DNA of 64,000 nt from Microbacterium terrisoli (GCF_030866805.1 NZ_CP133019.1:1426001-1490000), one strand, 5' to 3'; positions 45,724 to 56,400 are shown, counted from the stretch's first letter. Program-made: numbers and translations. The notes: generated by a model from the letters alone, not told the origin.

Positions 45724-46584
45724 ATGGCGTTGCACCCCCCACAAGGACCCAGCGACCTGCACCTGCACTCGGACCGGTCCGACGGCACGCAGCCGCCGGC
45801 TGAGGTGATGCGCGCCGCGCATGAGCACGGGATCCGCACCGCGGCGCTGACCGACCACGACACGACGGCGGGCTGGGCCGAGGCGGCGCAGGCGACGGTG
45901 TCGCTCGGGATGACGTTCCTGCCGGGCATGGAGATGTCGGCCAAGCACGAGTGGCGCAGCGTGCACGTGCTGGCCTATCTGATCGATCCGGACGACCCGC
46001 CGCTGCGGGCGATGATCGAGAAAGTCCGCTCGTCCCGACGGGACCGTGCGCACATGATGGCCGACCGCATCGCCCGTGACTACGACCTCACCTGGGATGA
46101 CATCGTCGCCCAGACCGGTGACGGCGCCACCGTGGGACGGCCGCACATCGCCGACGCACTCGTGGCGAGGGGGCACGTGCGCGATCGCAGCGAGGCGTTC
46201 CACGGCATCCTGAGTCCTCGAGGTGATTACTATGTCGACCTCTACGCACCCGACCCGGTCACCGCAGTCGGGCTCATCAATGCTGCCGGCGGAGTGCCGA
46301 TCATCGCGCACCCCGCGGGCCGGGCCGGAGTACTGCCTCGCAGCGTGATCACCGCGATGCTCGCTGCCGGCCTGGCGGGATTCGAACTCGGCCACCGCGA
46401 GAACCTCGAACAGGGGGTGCGGGTCCTGCGTCGTATCGTCGACGACCACGGTCTGATCGTCACCGGCTCCAGCGACTACCACGGCGCGGGCAAGCCGAAC
46501 CTGCCGGGGGAGAACACGACCAGCGACGAGATGGTGGAGCGCATCATCGAGAGCGGAACGGGAAGCGCCCCCGTCTACTCGTGA
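45724..46584 (+). CDS. PHP-domain phosphoesterase (YciV/RNase AM-like)
   Basis: A 286-residue metal-dependent phosphoesterase. PHP motifs: SDLHLHSDRSDGTQPP (HxH), AALTDHDTTAGW, HVLAYLIDPDDPP, VPIIAHPAGRAG and GSSDYHGAGKPNLPG. The short length and motif set match the YciV group, which hydrolyses 3',5'-nucleoside bisphosphates and trims 5' ends of RNA in E. coli; applying that role here is inference. The 3' end carries half of a terminator hairpin. Confidence 0.88.
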   Translation: MALHPPQGPSDLHLHSDRSDGTQPPAEVMRAAHEHGIRTAALTDHDTTAGWAEAAQATVSLGMTFLPGMEMSAKHEWRSVHVLAYLIDPDDPPLRAMIEKVRSSRRDRAHMMADRIARDYDLTWDDIVAQTGDGATVGRPHIADALVARGHVRDRSEAFHGILSPRGDYYVDLYAPDPVTAVGLINAAGGVPIIAHPAGRAGVLPRSVITAMLAAGLAGFELGHRENLEQGVRVLRRIVDDHGLIVTGSSDYHGAGKPNLPGENTTSDEMVERIIESGTGSAPVYS

Positions 46585-46599
46585 GAGGGACGGGGGCGC
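46565..46599. terminator. GC-rich hairpin ending the PHP gene
   Basis: GCGCCCCCGTC (46565-46575) and GACGGGGGCGC (46589-46599), an 11-bp perfect stem with a 13-nt loop containing the stop codon. It also faces the converging SHOCT gene, so it may act on both strands. Confidence 0.65.
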
Positions 46600-46618
46600 C
46601 GCACGGCGGACTGCATCG

Positions 46619-47035
46619 TCAGGCCAGGGCCTTGGCCTTGATCGTGTCGTATTCGGCCGGAGTGATCGTGCCGGCATCCAGCAGGCTCTTCGCCTTGGTG
46701 ATCTCCTCGGACGGGCTGCCGCCGGCGACCTGGCGGATGTAGTCATCGGCGGCCGACTGCGCCTGCTTCGCCTCGCGCGTGCTGCGCTCGGCCATGCCGC
46801 GCCCGCGCGCGATCAGATAGACCAGCACGGTGAGGAACGGCACGAACACCAGGAAGATGATCCACAGCGCCTTCCACCAGCCGTTCAGCTTGCGGTCGCG
46901 GAACAGGTCCACGATGACCGAGAACAGCGCCATGAGGTAGGCGAAGAACACGAAGACGGTGATGAACCACCAGATGATGTCCCAGAAGGACCCCCAGAAG
47001 CCGTGATATGTCACGGTGTCTGCGAAAACATGCAT
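46619..47035 (-). CDS. Membrane protein with PLDc_N-like helices and SHOCT domain
   Basis: A 138-residue protein with two transmembrane helices (FWDIIWWFITVFVFFAYLMALFSVIVDLF and WWKALWIIFLVFVPFLTVLVYLIARG), a basic coil and a C-terminal SHOCT motif (EEITKAKSLLDAGTITPAEYDTIKAKAL). SHOCT segments often mediate oligomerisation. Function is unknown. Both ends are flanked by oppositely oriented genes, so it is monocistronic. Confidence 0.88.
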   Translation of the reverse strand: MHVFADTVTYHGFWGSFWDIIWWFITVFVFFAYLMALFSVIVDLFRDRKLNGWWKALWIIFLVFVPFLTVLVYLIARGRGMAERSTREAKQAQSAADDYIRQVAGGSPSEEITKAKSLLDAGTITPAEYDTIKAKALA

Positions 47036-47128
47036 GACTGCCTCTCACCTTGCGATCGTGCACGACGGCGTGCCGTGCACGATCACGCTAGCGATTCGGC
47101 GACGCGCCGTGGGGGAGGCCCCGCGTGA

Positions 47129-48640
47129 TCACGCGCCCGGTGTCGGCGAACCGGCATCCGAACGGCGCCGGCGGCGCCTGCGCCGGGCGGCGGCCGGCTT
47201 GCCGTCACGGTGCTGGGTGCCGCCGCCGTCGTGCGTCCCCGCGCCCTCCGTGGCAGAACCCTCGCCCGACGGCGTGTCGGCCCCGTCGGCAGGCTCGGTG
47301 CCGTCCTGGAACGTCTCACCGACGCGGTCGGCGGCAGTGGCGCGCCGCCGGCGCCGGCGGCGCTTCGTGTGGCCCTCGTCCACTCCGTCGGCTGCGGCAT
47401 CCACCGCACGCTCCGGCGCGCGCGTGCGCGTCTTGACCGCCTGCGTGCGCGGAGCCGTCGCGATGCGGCCCTTCGTCCCCTCGGGGATGTCGAGGTCGGC
47501 ATACAGGTGCGGGCTCGACGAGTACGTCTCGGCCGGGTCGGGCTTGCCGAAATCGAGCGCACGGTTGATCAGCGCCCACTTGTGCAGGTCTTCCCAGTCG
47601 ACGAACGTGATGGCGATGCCGGTCTTGCCCGCACGCCCCGTACGGCCCACGCGGTGCAGATAGTTCTTCTCGTCGTCGGGCACCGTGTGGTTGATCACGT
47701 GCGTGACGTCGTCGACGTCGATGCCGCGGGCGGCGACGTCCGTGGCGATCAGCACGTCTCTGCGGCCGGCCTTGAACGCGGCCATGGAGCGCTCGCGCGC
47801 TTCTTGACTCATGTCGCCGTGCACGGCGCCCGCGTTGAAGCCGCGGTCGCCCAGCTCGTCGACGAGCTTCTGCGCGGCGCGCTTGGTGCGGGTGAAGATC
47901 ACGGTCTTGCCGCGGCCCTCCGCCTGCAGGATGCGGGCGATCACCTCGTCTTTGTCGAGCGCATGCGCACGGTAGACGAGGTGACGGATGTTCGCCTGGG
48001 CCAGGCCCTCATCGGGATCGGAGGCGCGGATGTGGATGGGGCTGGACATGAACCGGCGGGCCAGGGCCACGATCGGACCGGGCATCGTCGCGCTGAACAG
48101 CTGCGTATGCCGCACGGCCGGCAGCTTCTGGAAGATCTTCTCGATGTCGGGCAGGAACCCGAGGTCGAGCATCTTGTCGGCCTCGTCGAGTACGACCTCG
48201 GCGGCACCCGACAGGTCCAGCAGGCGCTGGCCTGCCAGGTCGATGAGGCGTCCGGGTGTGCCGACCACGATCTGGGCACCGGCGCGCAGCTGCTCGATCT
48301 GCCCCTCGTAGGCCTTGCCGCCATAGATCGCCACGACGCTGGTGGCACGGTTCGAGGCGAGCATGTCGATGTCTTCGTAGACTTGGACGGCGAGTTCTCG
48401 CGTCGGCACGACGATGAGCGCCTGAACGCCGGGGGCGGGGTCGTGCCCGAGGCGCTGGACGACCGGGATGCCGAATCCGAACGTCTTGCCGGTGCCGGTC
48501 TTGGCCTGTCCGATGATGTCCTGGCCGGGAAGGCTCAGCGGGATCGTCTGCTCTTGGATGGGGAAGGAATCGGTGATGCCGCGGGCGGAGAGTGCGTCGA
48601 TGATGTCCTGATCGACACCAAGGTCGGCGAAAGTCGTCAC
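47129..48640 (-). CDS. DEAD-box RNA helicase
   Basis: A 503-residue RNA helicase. Motifs are in order: Q motif DSFPIQEQTIPLSLPG, AKTGTGKTFGFG (I), PTRELAVQVY (Ia), VVLDEADKMLD (DEAD), FSATMPGP (SAT), VIFTRTKRAAQ (IV), IATDVAARGIDVDDV (V), HRVGRTGRAG (VI). The last 110 residues form a disordered basic tail with two arginine runs that should bind RNA. The orthologue in mycobacteria is usually called RhlE. Start GTG 48640. It is divergent from the ferritin-like gene, the same arrangement as Rv3211-Rv3210c. Confidence 0.94.
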   Translation of the reverse strand: MTTFADLGVDQDIIDALSARGITDSFPIQEQTIPLSLPGQDIIGQAKTGTGKTFGFGIPVVQRLGHDPAPGVQALIVVPTRELAVQVYEDIDMLASNRATSVVAIYGGKAYEGQIEQLRAGAQIVVGTPGRLIDLAGQRLLDLSGAAEVVLDEADKMLDLGFLPDIEKIFQKLPAVRHTQLFSATMPGPIVALARRFMSSPIHIRASDPDEGLAQANIRHLVYRAHALDKDEVIARILQAEGRGKTVIFTRTKRAAQKLVDELGDRGFNAGAVHGDMSQEARERSMAAFKAGRRDVLIATDVAARGIDVDDVTHVINHTVPDDEKNYLHRVGRTGRAGKTGIAITFVDWEDLHKWALINRALDFGKPDPAETYSSSPHLYADLDIPEGTKGRIATAPRTQAVKTRTRAPERAVDAAADGVDEGHTKRRRRRRRATAADRVGETFQDGTEPADGADTPSGEGSATEGAGTHDGGGTQHRDGKPAAARRRRRRRRSDAGSPTPGA

Positions 48641-48827
48641 GATGTGAATGGCCTGTCTGAATGAGGCAGCGCGTGGGCTGCCGGGCGGTGATCCACGCCC
48701 TTCAATTCCGCAGGCGCGGGGTCCCGATCCATCGCCGGGACAGGACGAGTCTACCCGTCGCCCCCGTCGGGCCCTCGTTGCGGCGCGCGCGAGGCCGTGT
48801 ACGGCGGCGGTCGCGCACTGCGCACCG

Positions 48828-48833
48828 TAGGCT
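48828..48833 (+). promoter_or_regulatory. TAGGCT box 7 nt before the ferritin-like gene
   Basis: TAGGCT, TGAGAGC, GTG 48841. It supports both the start codon and leaderless expression. Confidence 0.45.
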
Positions 48834-48840
48834 TGAGAGC

Positions 48841-49554
48841 GTGTTCGAGTGGTTCAGACGGCGTCGACCGGTGGCGCGTACGCTGCGGCTGCGGTCGCGC
48901 GATGACCTGGGCGACGCCACGCGCGTCGCCTTCGAGGCTCTCGCGCCCGACGTCGAGACGTTCCTTGGCCAGGCGGCCTATCTGCAGCTCGGCTATTTCG
49001 AGACCCTGAGCGAGCTGATCGCGGCCACGCCTGACCTCGGTGAGAAGGATGCGCTCTCGCGGGCGGCGGGTGCGGCGCTGACCAAGCACGAAGAACTGGT
49101 CGAGCTGATCCGTGCGCGCGACGCCGATCCGACCGCGCTGATGCTCCCGTTCCGCGAGCCTCTGGATGCGTTCCGGGCCGCGACGCACGGCGTGCGGCCG
49201 GTTGAGACGATGCTGTCGGTGCACATCACGGCCGGCATGCTCGACGACTTCTACGTGGCGCTGTCCACCAGCTATGACGACACGGGAACCCGCGTGGCAC
49301 GGATTCTGCAGGGCGACGACGCCCGGCAGGCCATCGTCGACCTCATCGCCCGCGCGATCGAGGACGACGGCGAGCTGCGGTCGCTGCTGGCCATGTGGGG
49401 CAGGCGTCTGGTCGGTGACACGATCCTGATCGCGCGCGGAGCCCTGCGCTCGAAGACGTTGGATGCCGCCGAGACCGAGCAGATGGAGCCGGTGTTCACC
49501 GAGCTGCTGGGAGCCCACGCGCGCCGCATGCAGGCGATGGGGCTGACAGCCTGA
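48841..49554 (+). CDS. Ferritin-like fold protein (MiaE-like, Rv3210c type)
   Basis: A 237-residue helical protein related to the ferritin-like proteins annotated as tRNA-hydroxylase-like in actinobacteria. Long helices contain spaced acidic and histidine residues (YFETLSELIAATPDLGEKDALSRAAGAALTKHEELVELI; HITAGMLDDFYVAL) that could bind two metals, but I cannot confirm a complete ExxH pair set. Function is unproven. GTG 48841 follows TAGGCT with 7-nt spacing and gives the natural FEWFRRRR N-terminus. Confidence 0.75.
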   Translation: MFEWFRRRRPVARTLRLRSRDDLGDATRVAFEALAPDVETFLGQAAYLQLGYFETLSELIAATPDLGEKDALSRAAGAALTKHEELVELIRARDADPTALMLPFREPLDAFRAATHGVRPVETMLSVHITAGMLDDFYVALSTSYDDTGTRVARILQGDDARQAIVDLIARAIEDDGELRSLLAMWGRRLVGDTILIARGALRSKTLDAAETEQMEPVFTELLGAHARRMQAMGLTA

Positions 49555-49588
49555 CGGTCGCCCGGCGGCGCGGGCAGGCGATGGCCCG

Positions 49589-49879
49589 TCAGGCGATGGC
49601 CAAGCGCTCCCGCTCGTGCGCATCGTGCGCGTGTCGCGCAGCGGTGATGAGGGCCAACCCGCCGTAGGCGGCCACGGTGGGCACCACGAAGCCGGCGATC
49701 CACAGCCATGCGTTGTCGGTGGACAGGCCCGCCCAGGTCAGGATCGTCCAGATCGCACCGCCTGCCACGGCGCCGACAAGCGGCATCAGGGCCACGCCGC
49801 GCGTATCGCGGGCGGGCATCGTGTAATGCGCGATGGCCCCGATGGCCGCGCCGTAGATGACGGCGAGCAGGATCTGCAT
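49589..49879 (-). CDS. Small three-helix membrane protein
   Basis: A 96-residue protein with three hydrophobic segments (residues about 2-19, 29-49, 56-80) and a charged C-terminus rich in His, Asp and Arg (ARHAHDAHERERL). I do not recognise the family. Its start overlaps the stop of the DUF3107 gene (ATGA), so the two are coupled. Probably lineage-specific. Confidence 0.7.
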   Translation of the reverse strand: MQILLAVIYGAAIGAIAHYTMPARDTRGVALMPLVGAVAGGAIWTILTWAGLSTDNAWLWIAGFVVPTVAAYGGLALITAARHAHDAHERERLAIA

Positions 49880-50103
49880 CAGGCCACGAATCCAACCCGA
49901 CGCACGTCCTCGGTGCCGAGCTCGATGTAGGCCAGACCAGCTGTGGGCACGATGAACGAATTGCCCTTGTCATCGGTGAACGACACGTGCGGCGCGCCCG
50001 ATTCGAGGGCCGACGTCACAGCCTCACGCACACTGTCGGCGGAGTCCGCGCTCTCGAAATTCAGCTCACGTCCGGTGTTCACGATGCCGATGCGGATCTC
50101 CAC
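49879..50103 (-). CDS. DUF3107 protein (74 aa)
   Basis: Short conserved actinobacterial protein (Rv3208A/TB9.4 type, from memory). The sequence begins MEIRIGIVNTGRELNFESADSA and has FTDDKGNSFIVPTAGLAYIELG, a beta-rich pattern with one helix (SVREAVTSALE). It binds no recognisable cofactor, and its function is unknown. GGAAGGACAG lies upstream of the ATG. It is divergent from adnA. Confidence 0.9.
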   Translation of the reverse strand: MEIRIGIVNTGRELNFESADSADSVREAVTSALESGAPHVSFTDDKGNSFIVPTAGLAYIELGTEDVRRVGFVA

Positions 50104-50260
50104 GGAGCACTGTCCTTCCTGGCGGGGTCATTGGGTACGGCAACTCTACGACACGTGTGCGGACCCCGGCGTCACGGTCGCGAACGCTCTGGGCGAACGC
50201 CGCGGCGATGACGCGCATGCATCGTCTGGGTGTCGTCGGTCGGCGCTAGCGTGGCAGTCG
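50104..50260. other. Divergent intergenic region between DUF3107 and adnA
   Basis: A 157-bp region with no gene. TAGCGT at 50247-50252 lies 8 nt before the adnA start and could be its -10 box. Nothing else stands out. Confidence 0.35.
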
Positions 50261-53200
50261 ATGCCCGCACCTGCTTCCGCGCCCCTCGATGCGCCCACGC
50301 CCGCCCTCGACGACGCGCAGCGTCGCGTGGTCGGGCTTGCCGCCGATACGAGCGGTGTGGTGGTGGGGGCGCCCGGCACGGGCAAGACGACGGCGCTCAT
50401 CGCACGCGTCCGGCGGCTGATCGACGCCGGGCTCGATGCCGACGTCGTGCGAGTGCTCACACCCAGCAGGCAGACGGCCACCGCTCTGCGTGATCGGCTG
50501 GGACTGGCCGTGGATGCGGCGACGTCGGGGGCGATGGCTCAGTCGGTGGCAGCGCTGGCGTTCGCGGTGATCCGCAGTGCGGACGTGCGTGCCGGTGGCG
50601 AGCCGCCGCGACTTCTGACCGGTGGCGACGAAGACCGGATCATCCAGGACCTGCTCGACGGCGATGCGCTGGACGAGGCATCCGGCCTCTCGCGCTGGCC
50701 TGACTGGCTCGGCGCGCAGATCCGGGCGAGCACCGGCTTTCGCAGCGAGATGCGCGCATTCCTGGCCGAATGCATCACGCTGGGCATCGAGCCGTCGCGC
50801 CTGGACGCGCTCGGTGACGACCTGGACATCGAGGCCTGGCGGTCCTGCGCGTCGTTCTTCGCCGAATATCTGCAGGTGCGTGCTCAGATGCGCGGTGCGC
50901 ACCGCGACGCGGCGGGGCTCGTGCGAGAGGCGGCGGCGCTCGTGCGCACCGTCGATGCGGCAGAGCTGGGCCCGCTCGCGCGGGTGAAGGCGATCATGGT
51001 CGATGACGCCCAGGAGCTCACCGCCGGCGGCGTGGATCTGCTCGACGCCTGCCGTGCGCGGGGGATCGCCGTGCTGGCCTTCGGCGACCCGGACGTGGCA
51101 GCCGGAGCGTTCCGAGGGGCGACTCCCGAGAACTTCGCCCGACTGTCCGCGCTGCTCGGCCAGGCGCACGTGCTGGCGGAGCCGCACCGCGGGTCGGCGG
51201 CGAACGTCGACCTCGTACGGGCGGTGACGGCGCACATCGGCACAGCTGCCGGCGTCGCCCATCGGCGGCCACCGCACCCGCCCGCATCCGAGCACGCGCC
51301 CGATGGCACCGTGCGCGCGATGCTGCTGCGATCGGCCGCCGAGCAGTACGACGTGGTGGCGCGGCTGCTGCGCGAGCGCCACGTGCGCGACCATGTGGAC
51401 TGGGCCCGGTGCGCGGTGATCACGCACGACACCCGTCAGGTGGCCGCGTTCGAGGCGGAGCTGTCGGCGCGCGAGGTCCCGGCGCGTTCGCCCGGGTCGG
51501 GGCTCGCTCTGGGAACGCTACGCCCGGTGCGCGATCTTCTGCGCGTGGTCGAGCTGGCCGCAGTGGATGCCGCGGACTGGACGCCCGACCTTCTCATCGA
51601 CGTGCTGCAGGGCGTGATCGGCGGACTGGACCCCGTGCAGCTGCGACGACTGCGCACAGCACTGCGCCACGAAGAGCTGCGCTCGGGTGGCGAGCGAACG
51701 GCGGCCCAGCTGCTGACCGACGCGTGCCGCCACCCCACCGAGTTCGACGCCGTCGACACGCGCGAGGCCCGCCGCGCAGCCCGCGTGGCGCGGATGGTCG
51801 ACGATGCCGGCACGGCGCTCGCGCAGGGGGCCACTGCCCACGAACTGCTGTGGATCGTCTGGCACGCGTCAGGTCTCGAGTCCGTGTGGGGGCAGGCGGC
51901 GCGGGGCACCGGTCCGCTGGCCGACCAGGCCAATCGCGACCTCGATGCGGTGGTTGCCCTGTTCCAGGCTGCGAAGAGGTTCGAAGAGAGGCAGGACGCC
52001 ACAGCCGGCACCGCGATGCAGTTCGTGCGCGGCATCCTGCACAGCGACGTGGCCGAAGACCGGTTCGAGTCGCCCGCCGGAGCGGCGGTCTCGGTCCTGA
52101 CACCCGCGGGAGCGCTGGGGCGCGAGTTCGACACGGTCGTGGTCGCCGGAGTGCAAGACGGAGTGTGGCCCAACACGCGTCTGCGCGGCAGTCTGCTGGA
52201 CACCTGGCGACTCGCCGATGCGGTCACCCGAGCCGAGGGCGACACCGGGGTCCCCGACGTGCTGGACCGCCGGCGCGCGGCCATGCATGACGAGCTGCGG
52301 CTGTTCGTGCGAGCGCTGTCGCGTGCACGAGAACAGGTCGTGGTCACCGCTGTCGATGACGACGACAACGGACCGAGCGCGTTCTTCGAGTTCCTGCCCG
52401 ATCCCGTGCCCGCCGCAGCCCTCGCCGCGCACCCGCTCACTCTGCGCGGATTGGTGGCGGCACACCGGCGCAGCGTGACCAGCCGTGCACCGTCGGGCAC
52501 GGCGTCGGCAGCGGCAGCGGCACGGGCGGCCCATGCCGCCGGGCAGCTCGCGCTGCTGGCTGACGCCCGGGTCGCCGGTGCCGATCCGCAGGAGTGGTAC
52601 GGCGTGGCCGATCCGACCTCCACCGGCCCGCTGCGCGACCTCTCGCGCGAGGATGTGCGGGTCTCGCCTTCGCGGCTGGATGCGCTGGAGACCTGTCAGC
52701 TCAACTGGGTCATCGGTGACCTGGGCGGTGACCCGGGCGGCACCACAGCGGGGCTCGGGACGATCATCCACGCCGCGCTCGAGCACACGGCCGGCAGCGA
52801 CGAGGCGGCGCTATGGGAGCAGGTGCGCTCGCGCTGGGACGAACTGGAGTTCGAGGCCGCGTGGATCGAGCGCGCCACGCAGTCCCAGGCACGCGACCTC
52901 GTGCACAGACTGCACCTGTATCTGAGCCGTTTCGAGGCCGCCGGCGGCACGCTCATCGATGCCGAACCGCATTTCGAGATTCCGATCCCTGTCGACCCGG
53001 TCGACGACGATGCCGGGCATGGCGGAGCTGCGGTGGGGAAGGCCGCACATGGCGCGGTCTTGAGCGGATACATCGATCGCGTCGAACTGCACGCTGACGG
53101 AAAGGTGGTCATCGTCGATCTGAAGACCGGCAAGAGCGAGCCGCAGACCGACCCCAAGGTGGCCGAGAACCCTCAGCTGGCCGCCTACCAGCTCGCCTTC

Positions 53201-53473
53201 GAGTCCGGGGCGATTCCGGGCGCCGACGGGCACGCGTCCGGGGGAGCGAAGCTGCTCGTGCTGCGTCCGTCCGCGAAGGGTAAGGACTATGCGGAGCCGC
53301 GGCAGCCGCCGTTCGACGACGACGCCCGAGAACGATTCGTTGTCCGTGTGCGTGCCGCCGTGGACGTGATGCGCGGCACGCGGTTCAGCGCTCCGTTCGA
53401 AGAGCATTGCCGCGATGAGCACACGTACGGGCTGTGCCGCATCCACACGATCGGCCCGGTGAGTGCCTCATGA
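50261..53473 (+). CDS. adnA: AdnA-like helicase-nuclease subunit
   Basis: Subunit A of an AdnAB-type ATP-dependent double-strand-break resection machine, 1070 residues. The N-terminal UvrD-like motor has Walker A GAPGTGKTTALIARV, but motif II reads VDDAQE, with aspartate where active motors have the catalytic glutamate (DEYQD). The C-terminal RecB-type nuclease keeps GYIDRVELHADGKVVIVDLKTGK (Asp and Lys). Cysteines at LETCQLNW and HCRDEHTYGLC resemble part of the iron-sulfur staple of AddB-like nucleases. In mycobacteria AdnB supplies the main motor, which fits this degenerate site. It overlaps adnB by 4 nt. Confidence 0.88.
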   Translation: MPAPASAPLDAPTPALDDAQRRVVGLAADTSGVVVGAPGTGKTTALIARVRRLIDAGLDADVVRVLTPSRQTATALRDRLGLAVDAATSGAMAQSVAALAFAVIRSADVRAGGEPPRLLTGGDEDRIIQDLLDGDALDEASGLSRWPDWLGAQIRASTGFRSEMRAFLAECITLGIEPSRLDALGDDLDIEAWRSCASFFAEYLQVRAQMRGAHRDAAGLVREAAALVRTVDAAELGPLARVKAIMVDDAQELTAGGVDLLDACRARGIAVLAFGDPDVAAGAFRGATPENFARLSALLGQAHVLAEPHRGSAANVDLVRAVTAHIGTAAGVAHRRPPHPPASEHAPDGTVRAMLLRSAAEQYDVVARLLRERHVRDHVDWARCAVITHDTRQVAAFEAELSAREVPARSPGSGLALGTLRPVRDLLRVVELAAVDAADWTPDLLIDVLQGVIGGLDPVQLRRLRTALRHEELRSGGERTAAQLLTDACRHPTEFDAVDTREARRAARVARMVDDAGTALAQGATAHELLWIVWHASGLESVWGQAARGTGPLADQANRDLDAVVALFQAAKRFEERQDATAGTAMQFVRGILHSDVAEDRFESPAGAAVSVLTPAGALGREFDTVVVAGVQDGVWPNTRLRGSLLDTWRLADAVTRAEGDTGVPDVLDRRRAAMHDELRLFVRALSRAREQVVVTAVDDDDNGPSAFFEFLPDPVPAAALAAHPLTLRGLVAAHRRSVTSRAPSGTASAAAAARAAHAAGQLALLADARVAGADPQEWYGVADPTSTGPLRDLSREDVRVSPSRLDALETCQLNWVIGDLGGDPGGTTAGLGTIIHAALEHTAGSDEAALWEQVRSRWDELEFEAAWIERATQSQARDLVHRLHLYLSRFEAAGGTLIDAEPHFEIPIPVDPVDDDAGHGGAAVGKAAHGAVLSGYIDRVELHADGKVVIVDLKTGKSEPQTDPKVAENPQLAAYQLAFESGAIPGADGHASGGAKLLVLRPSAKGKDYAEPRQPPFDDDARERFVVRVRAAVDVMRGTRFSAPFEEHCRDEHTYGLCRIHTIGPVSAS

Positions 53474-56400
53474 CCGCGCTCACACCCGAAGCGATCGCCG
53501 CGGCACTCGGCCAGTTTCCGCCCACCGCCGAGCAGAGCGCCGTGATCTCATCGCCGCTCGCGCCGGCGCTCGTGGTCGCCGGGGCCGGCAGCGGCAAGAC
53601 CGAGACGATGGCGGCGCGAGTGGTGTGGCTCGTGGCCAACCGCATCGTGCGGCGCGACGAGATCCTGGGACTCACCTTCACCCGCAAGGCCGCCGGCGAG
53701 CTGACAGAGCGCATCCAACGGCGCCTGGCGCGCCTGGCCGAGTTCGAGCGGGCGGGCCTGATCGCGCACCTTCCGGTGCTGCACGCCGAAGGCGCCCTCG
53801 ACGTGTTCGGCGCGATCGAACGCTCCGGCTGCAGCGTGCGCGACCGGAACACGGCGCTGGCCGAACTCGTCGCGCGCACCGGCGCGCGCGCGCAGGCGCA
53901 AGACACCGAGACGCTGCTGCACCGGCCGACGGTGTCGACCTACAACAGCTTCGCCGACGCGATCGTCCGCGAACACGCGGTGCGCATCGGGCGTGACCCC
54001 GAAGCGGCGGTCTTGAGCGAATCGGCGGCCTGGCTGCTGATGCGCCGCGTCGTCTACGCCAGCGACGATCCGCGTCTGGAGGCCGTGGAGCGTGCGCCGC
54101 GCACGGTGATCGATGCGGCCCTGCGCATCGCCCGCGACGGAGTCGATCACCTCGTCGATCTCGACGCACTCGCCGCCTTCCCCGAGCAGTTCCGCACGGT
54201 GGCGCAGCTGCCCTCCATCCGCCGCGGCACGACGGTGTACGCCGATGTCACCAAGGCCGTCGGCTGTGTGGACGCGCTGGAACTGCTCGTGACGCTGGCC
54301 CGCGACTACAACGACCAGAAGCGACGGCTGGGAGTGCTCGACTTCTCGGATCAGGTGGCCGGCGCTCTGCAGGCCGTGCGCGGCCATCCCTCCGTCGCCG
54401 CCGAGATGCGTTCGCGTTTCGCCGTCGTGCTGCTGGACGAGTATCAAGACACCTCGGTCGCGCAGACCGAGCTGCTCTCCGCGCTGTTCGCCGACCGTGC
54501 GGTGATGGCCGTCGGTGATCCGCATCAGGCGATCTACGGCTGGCGCGGGGCCAGTTCGGGCAACCTCGGGGGGTTCGCGGGGGCGTTCGCGCACGACGAG
54601 GCCTGCGGATCGTTCGCGCTCATGACCAGCTGGCGCAACAGCCGTGCGGTGCTGCGGGCAGCCGAAGCCGTTCTGGCTCCGCTCGCGGCGAGCGCGCCGG
54701 TGCCGGTGGGTGCGCTGCTCCCGCGCGAGGAGGCGCCCGACGGGGCGGTCGAGATCGCCGTCGAAGACGATCTCGACGCCGAGACGGAGCGCGTCGCGGC
54801 CTGGTTCGAGCAGGTCCGCAGCGAGCGGGCGGCCGCTGGCCGCACGACGACCGGGGCCATTCTGTTCCGGGCCAAGAAGCACATGGTGCGCTTCGCCGAC
54901 GCCCTGGCCGCGCGAGGCATCCCGCACCGCATCCTGGGGCTGGGCGGACTGCTGTCCACGCCCGAGGTGGTCGACGTGGTCAGCGCGCTGCGGGTGATCA
55001 GCGATCCGCGTGCGGGATCGGCGCTGATCCGGCTGCTGGCCGGTCCCCGGTGGGCGATCGGGTTGCCCGACCTGCGGGAGCTTGCGGGACTCTCGCGCCG
55101 CATCGCGCAGCATGATGCATCGCTGCAGCGGCTCGAACCCGTCGTGGCCGAGCGCGTCCGCACCGGCGGGGACGAGTCGGGCTCGCTCGTGGACGCGCTG
55201 GATTTCGTGCTGCGCGTTCCCGACGATCACTCGTGGCTGGCGGGTCTGACCGCTCAGGCCCGCGTTCGACTGCGCGAGGCGGCGGCGGTGTTCGCCGGGT
55301 TGCGCCAGTCGGCGGCGGCACCGGTGATCGAACTGGTGCGCCTGATCGAACGCGAACTGCGGCTGGACATCGAGCTGGCCGCCAACGAGGCACGTGGCCC
55401 GGCGCGGGTCGCCGCTGCGCAGCTGCGCGCGTTCACCGATGAGGTGCATGCGTTCCTGGCCGCCGACGAGACAGGGTCGCTGTCGAGCCTGCTGGCCTGG
55501 CTCGACCACGCCGAGCAGCTCGACGAATTCGCTCCGCGCACCGAACCCGCCGAAGACGACGTCGTGCAGCTGCTGACCATCCATGGGTCGAAGGGGCTGG
55601 AGTGGGACGCCGTGGCCGTGGTGCGCCTGGTCGACGGCGAACTGCCCACGGCCGCAAAAGACACGAAGGCATGGCTCGGATTCGGCGTGCTGCCCTACGA
55701 GTTCCGCGGCGATGCGCCGTGGCTGCCCGCGCTGGCCTGGCGCACCGCCCAGACCCAGCAGCAGATCAAGACCGCGATCGACGACTTCGCCGCCGCCAAC
55801 CGTGAGCGTCAGATCGACGAGGACCGGCGGCTGGCGTATGTCGCAGTCACCCGGGCGCGCGATCATCTGCTGCTGACCGGCTCGCCGTGGTCGGGCACGA
55901 TGCGCCCGAGATCGCACAGCCCGTTCCTGATCGAGATCGCGCAGGCGCAGGGCGCGGTGCTGCCCGACGGCGATCCGGGGGAGAACCCCTACCAGGGGGA
56001 GAAGCGCATGCTCAGCTGGCCGTTGGACGCCCTGGGCGCGCGTCGGGCGCGGGTCATGGATGCCGCGACCGCTGTGCGCGCGGCGCTCGAGGCAGAACGG
56101 CCCGCCCCCGACGATGACCTGGCGCTGCTGCTGGCCGAGCGTGATCTGCGGCAGGCTCCGGCATCCGGCCGCGCCCCGGTGCGCATTCCCGCGTCGCGCT
56201 ACAAGGACTTCGTCGCCGACTATGCGGGAACCGTCGCCGCGATCGCCCGCCCCATGCCGGAGCGGCCGTTCCGCCAGACCCGGCTGGGCACCCTGTTCCA
56301 CAGCTGGGTCGAACAGCGTTCCGGGCTCGTGGGTGCGGCAGGCTCACTCGACGATGCGCTGTGGGAGCTCTCGTCCGACGAGCAGGACCTCGGGCACGCC

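Noticed and set aside
53548..56301. 917-codon minus-strand open frame opposite adnB
   Set aside because: Antisense shadow; the plus strand carries all helicase and nuclease motifs.
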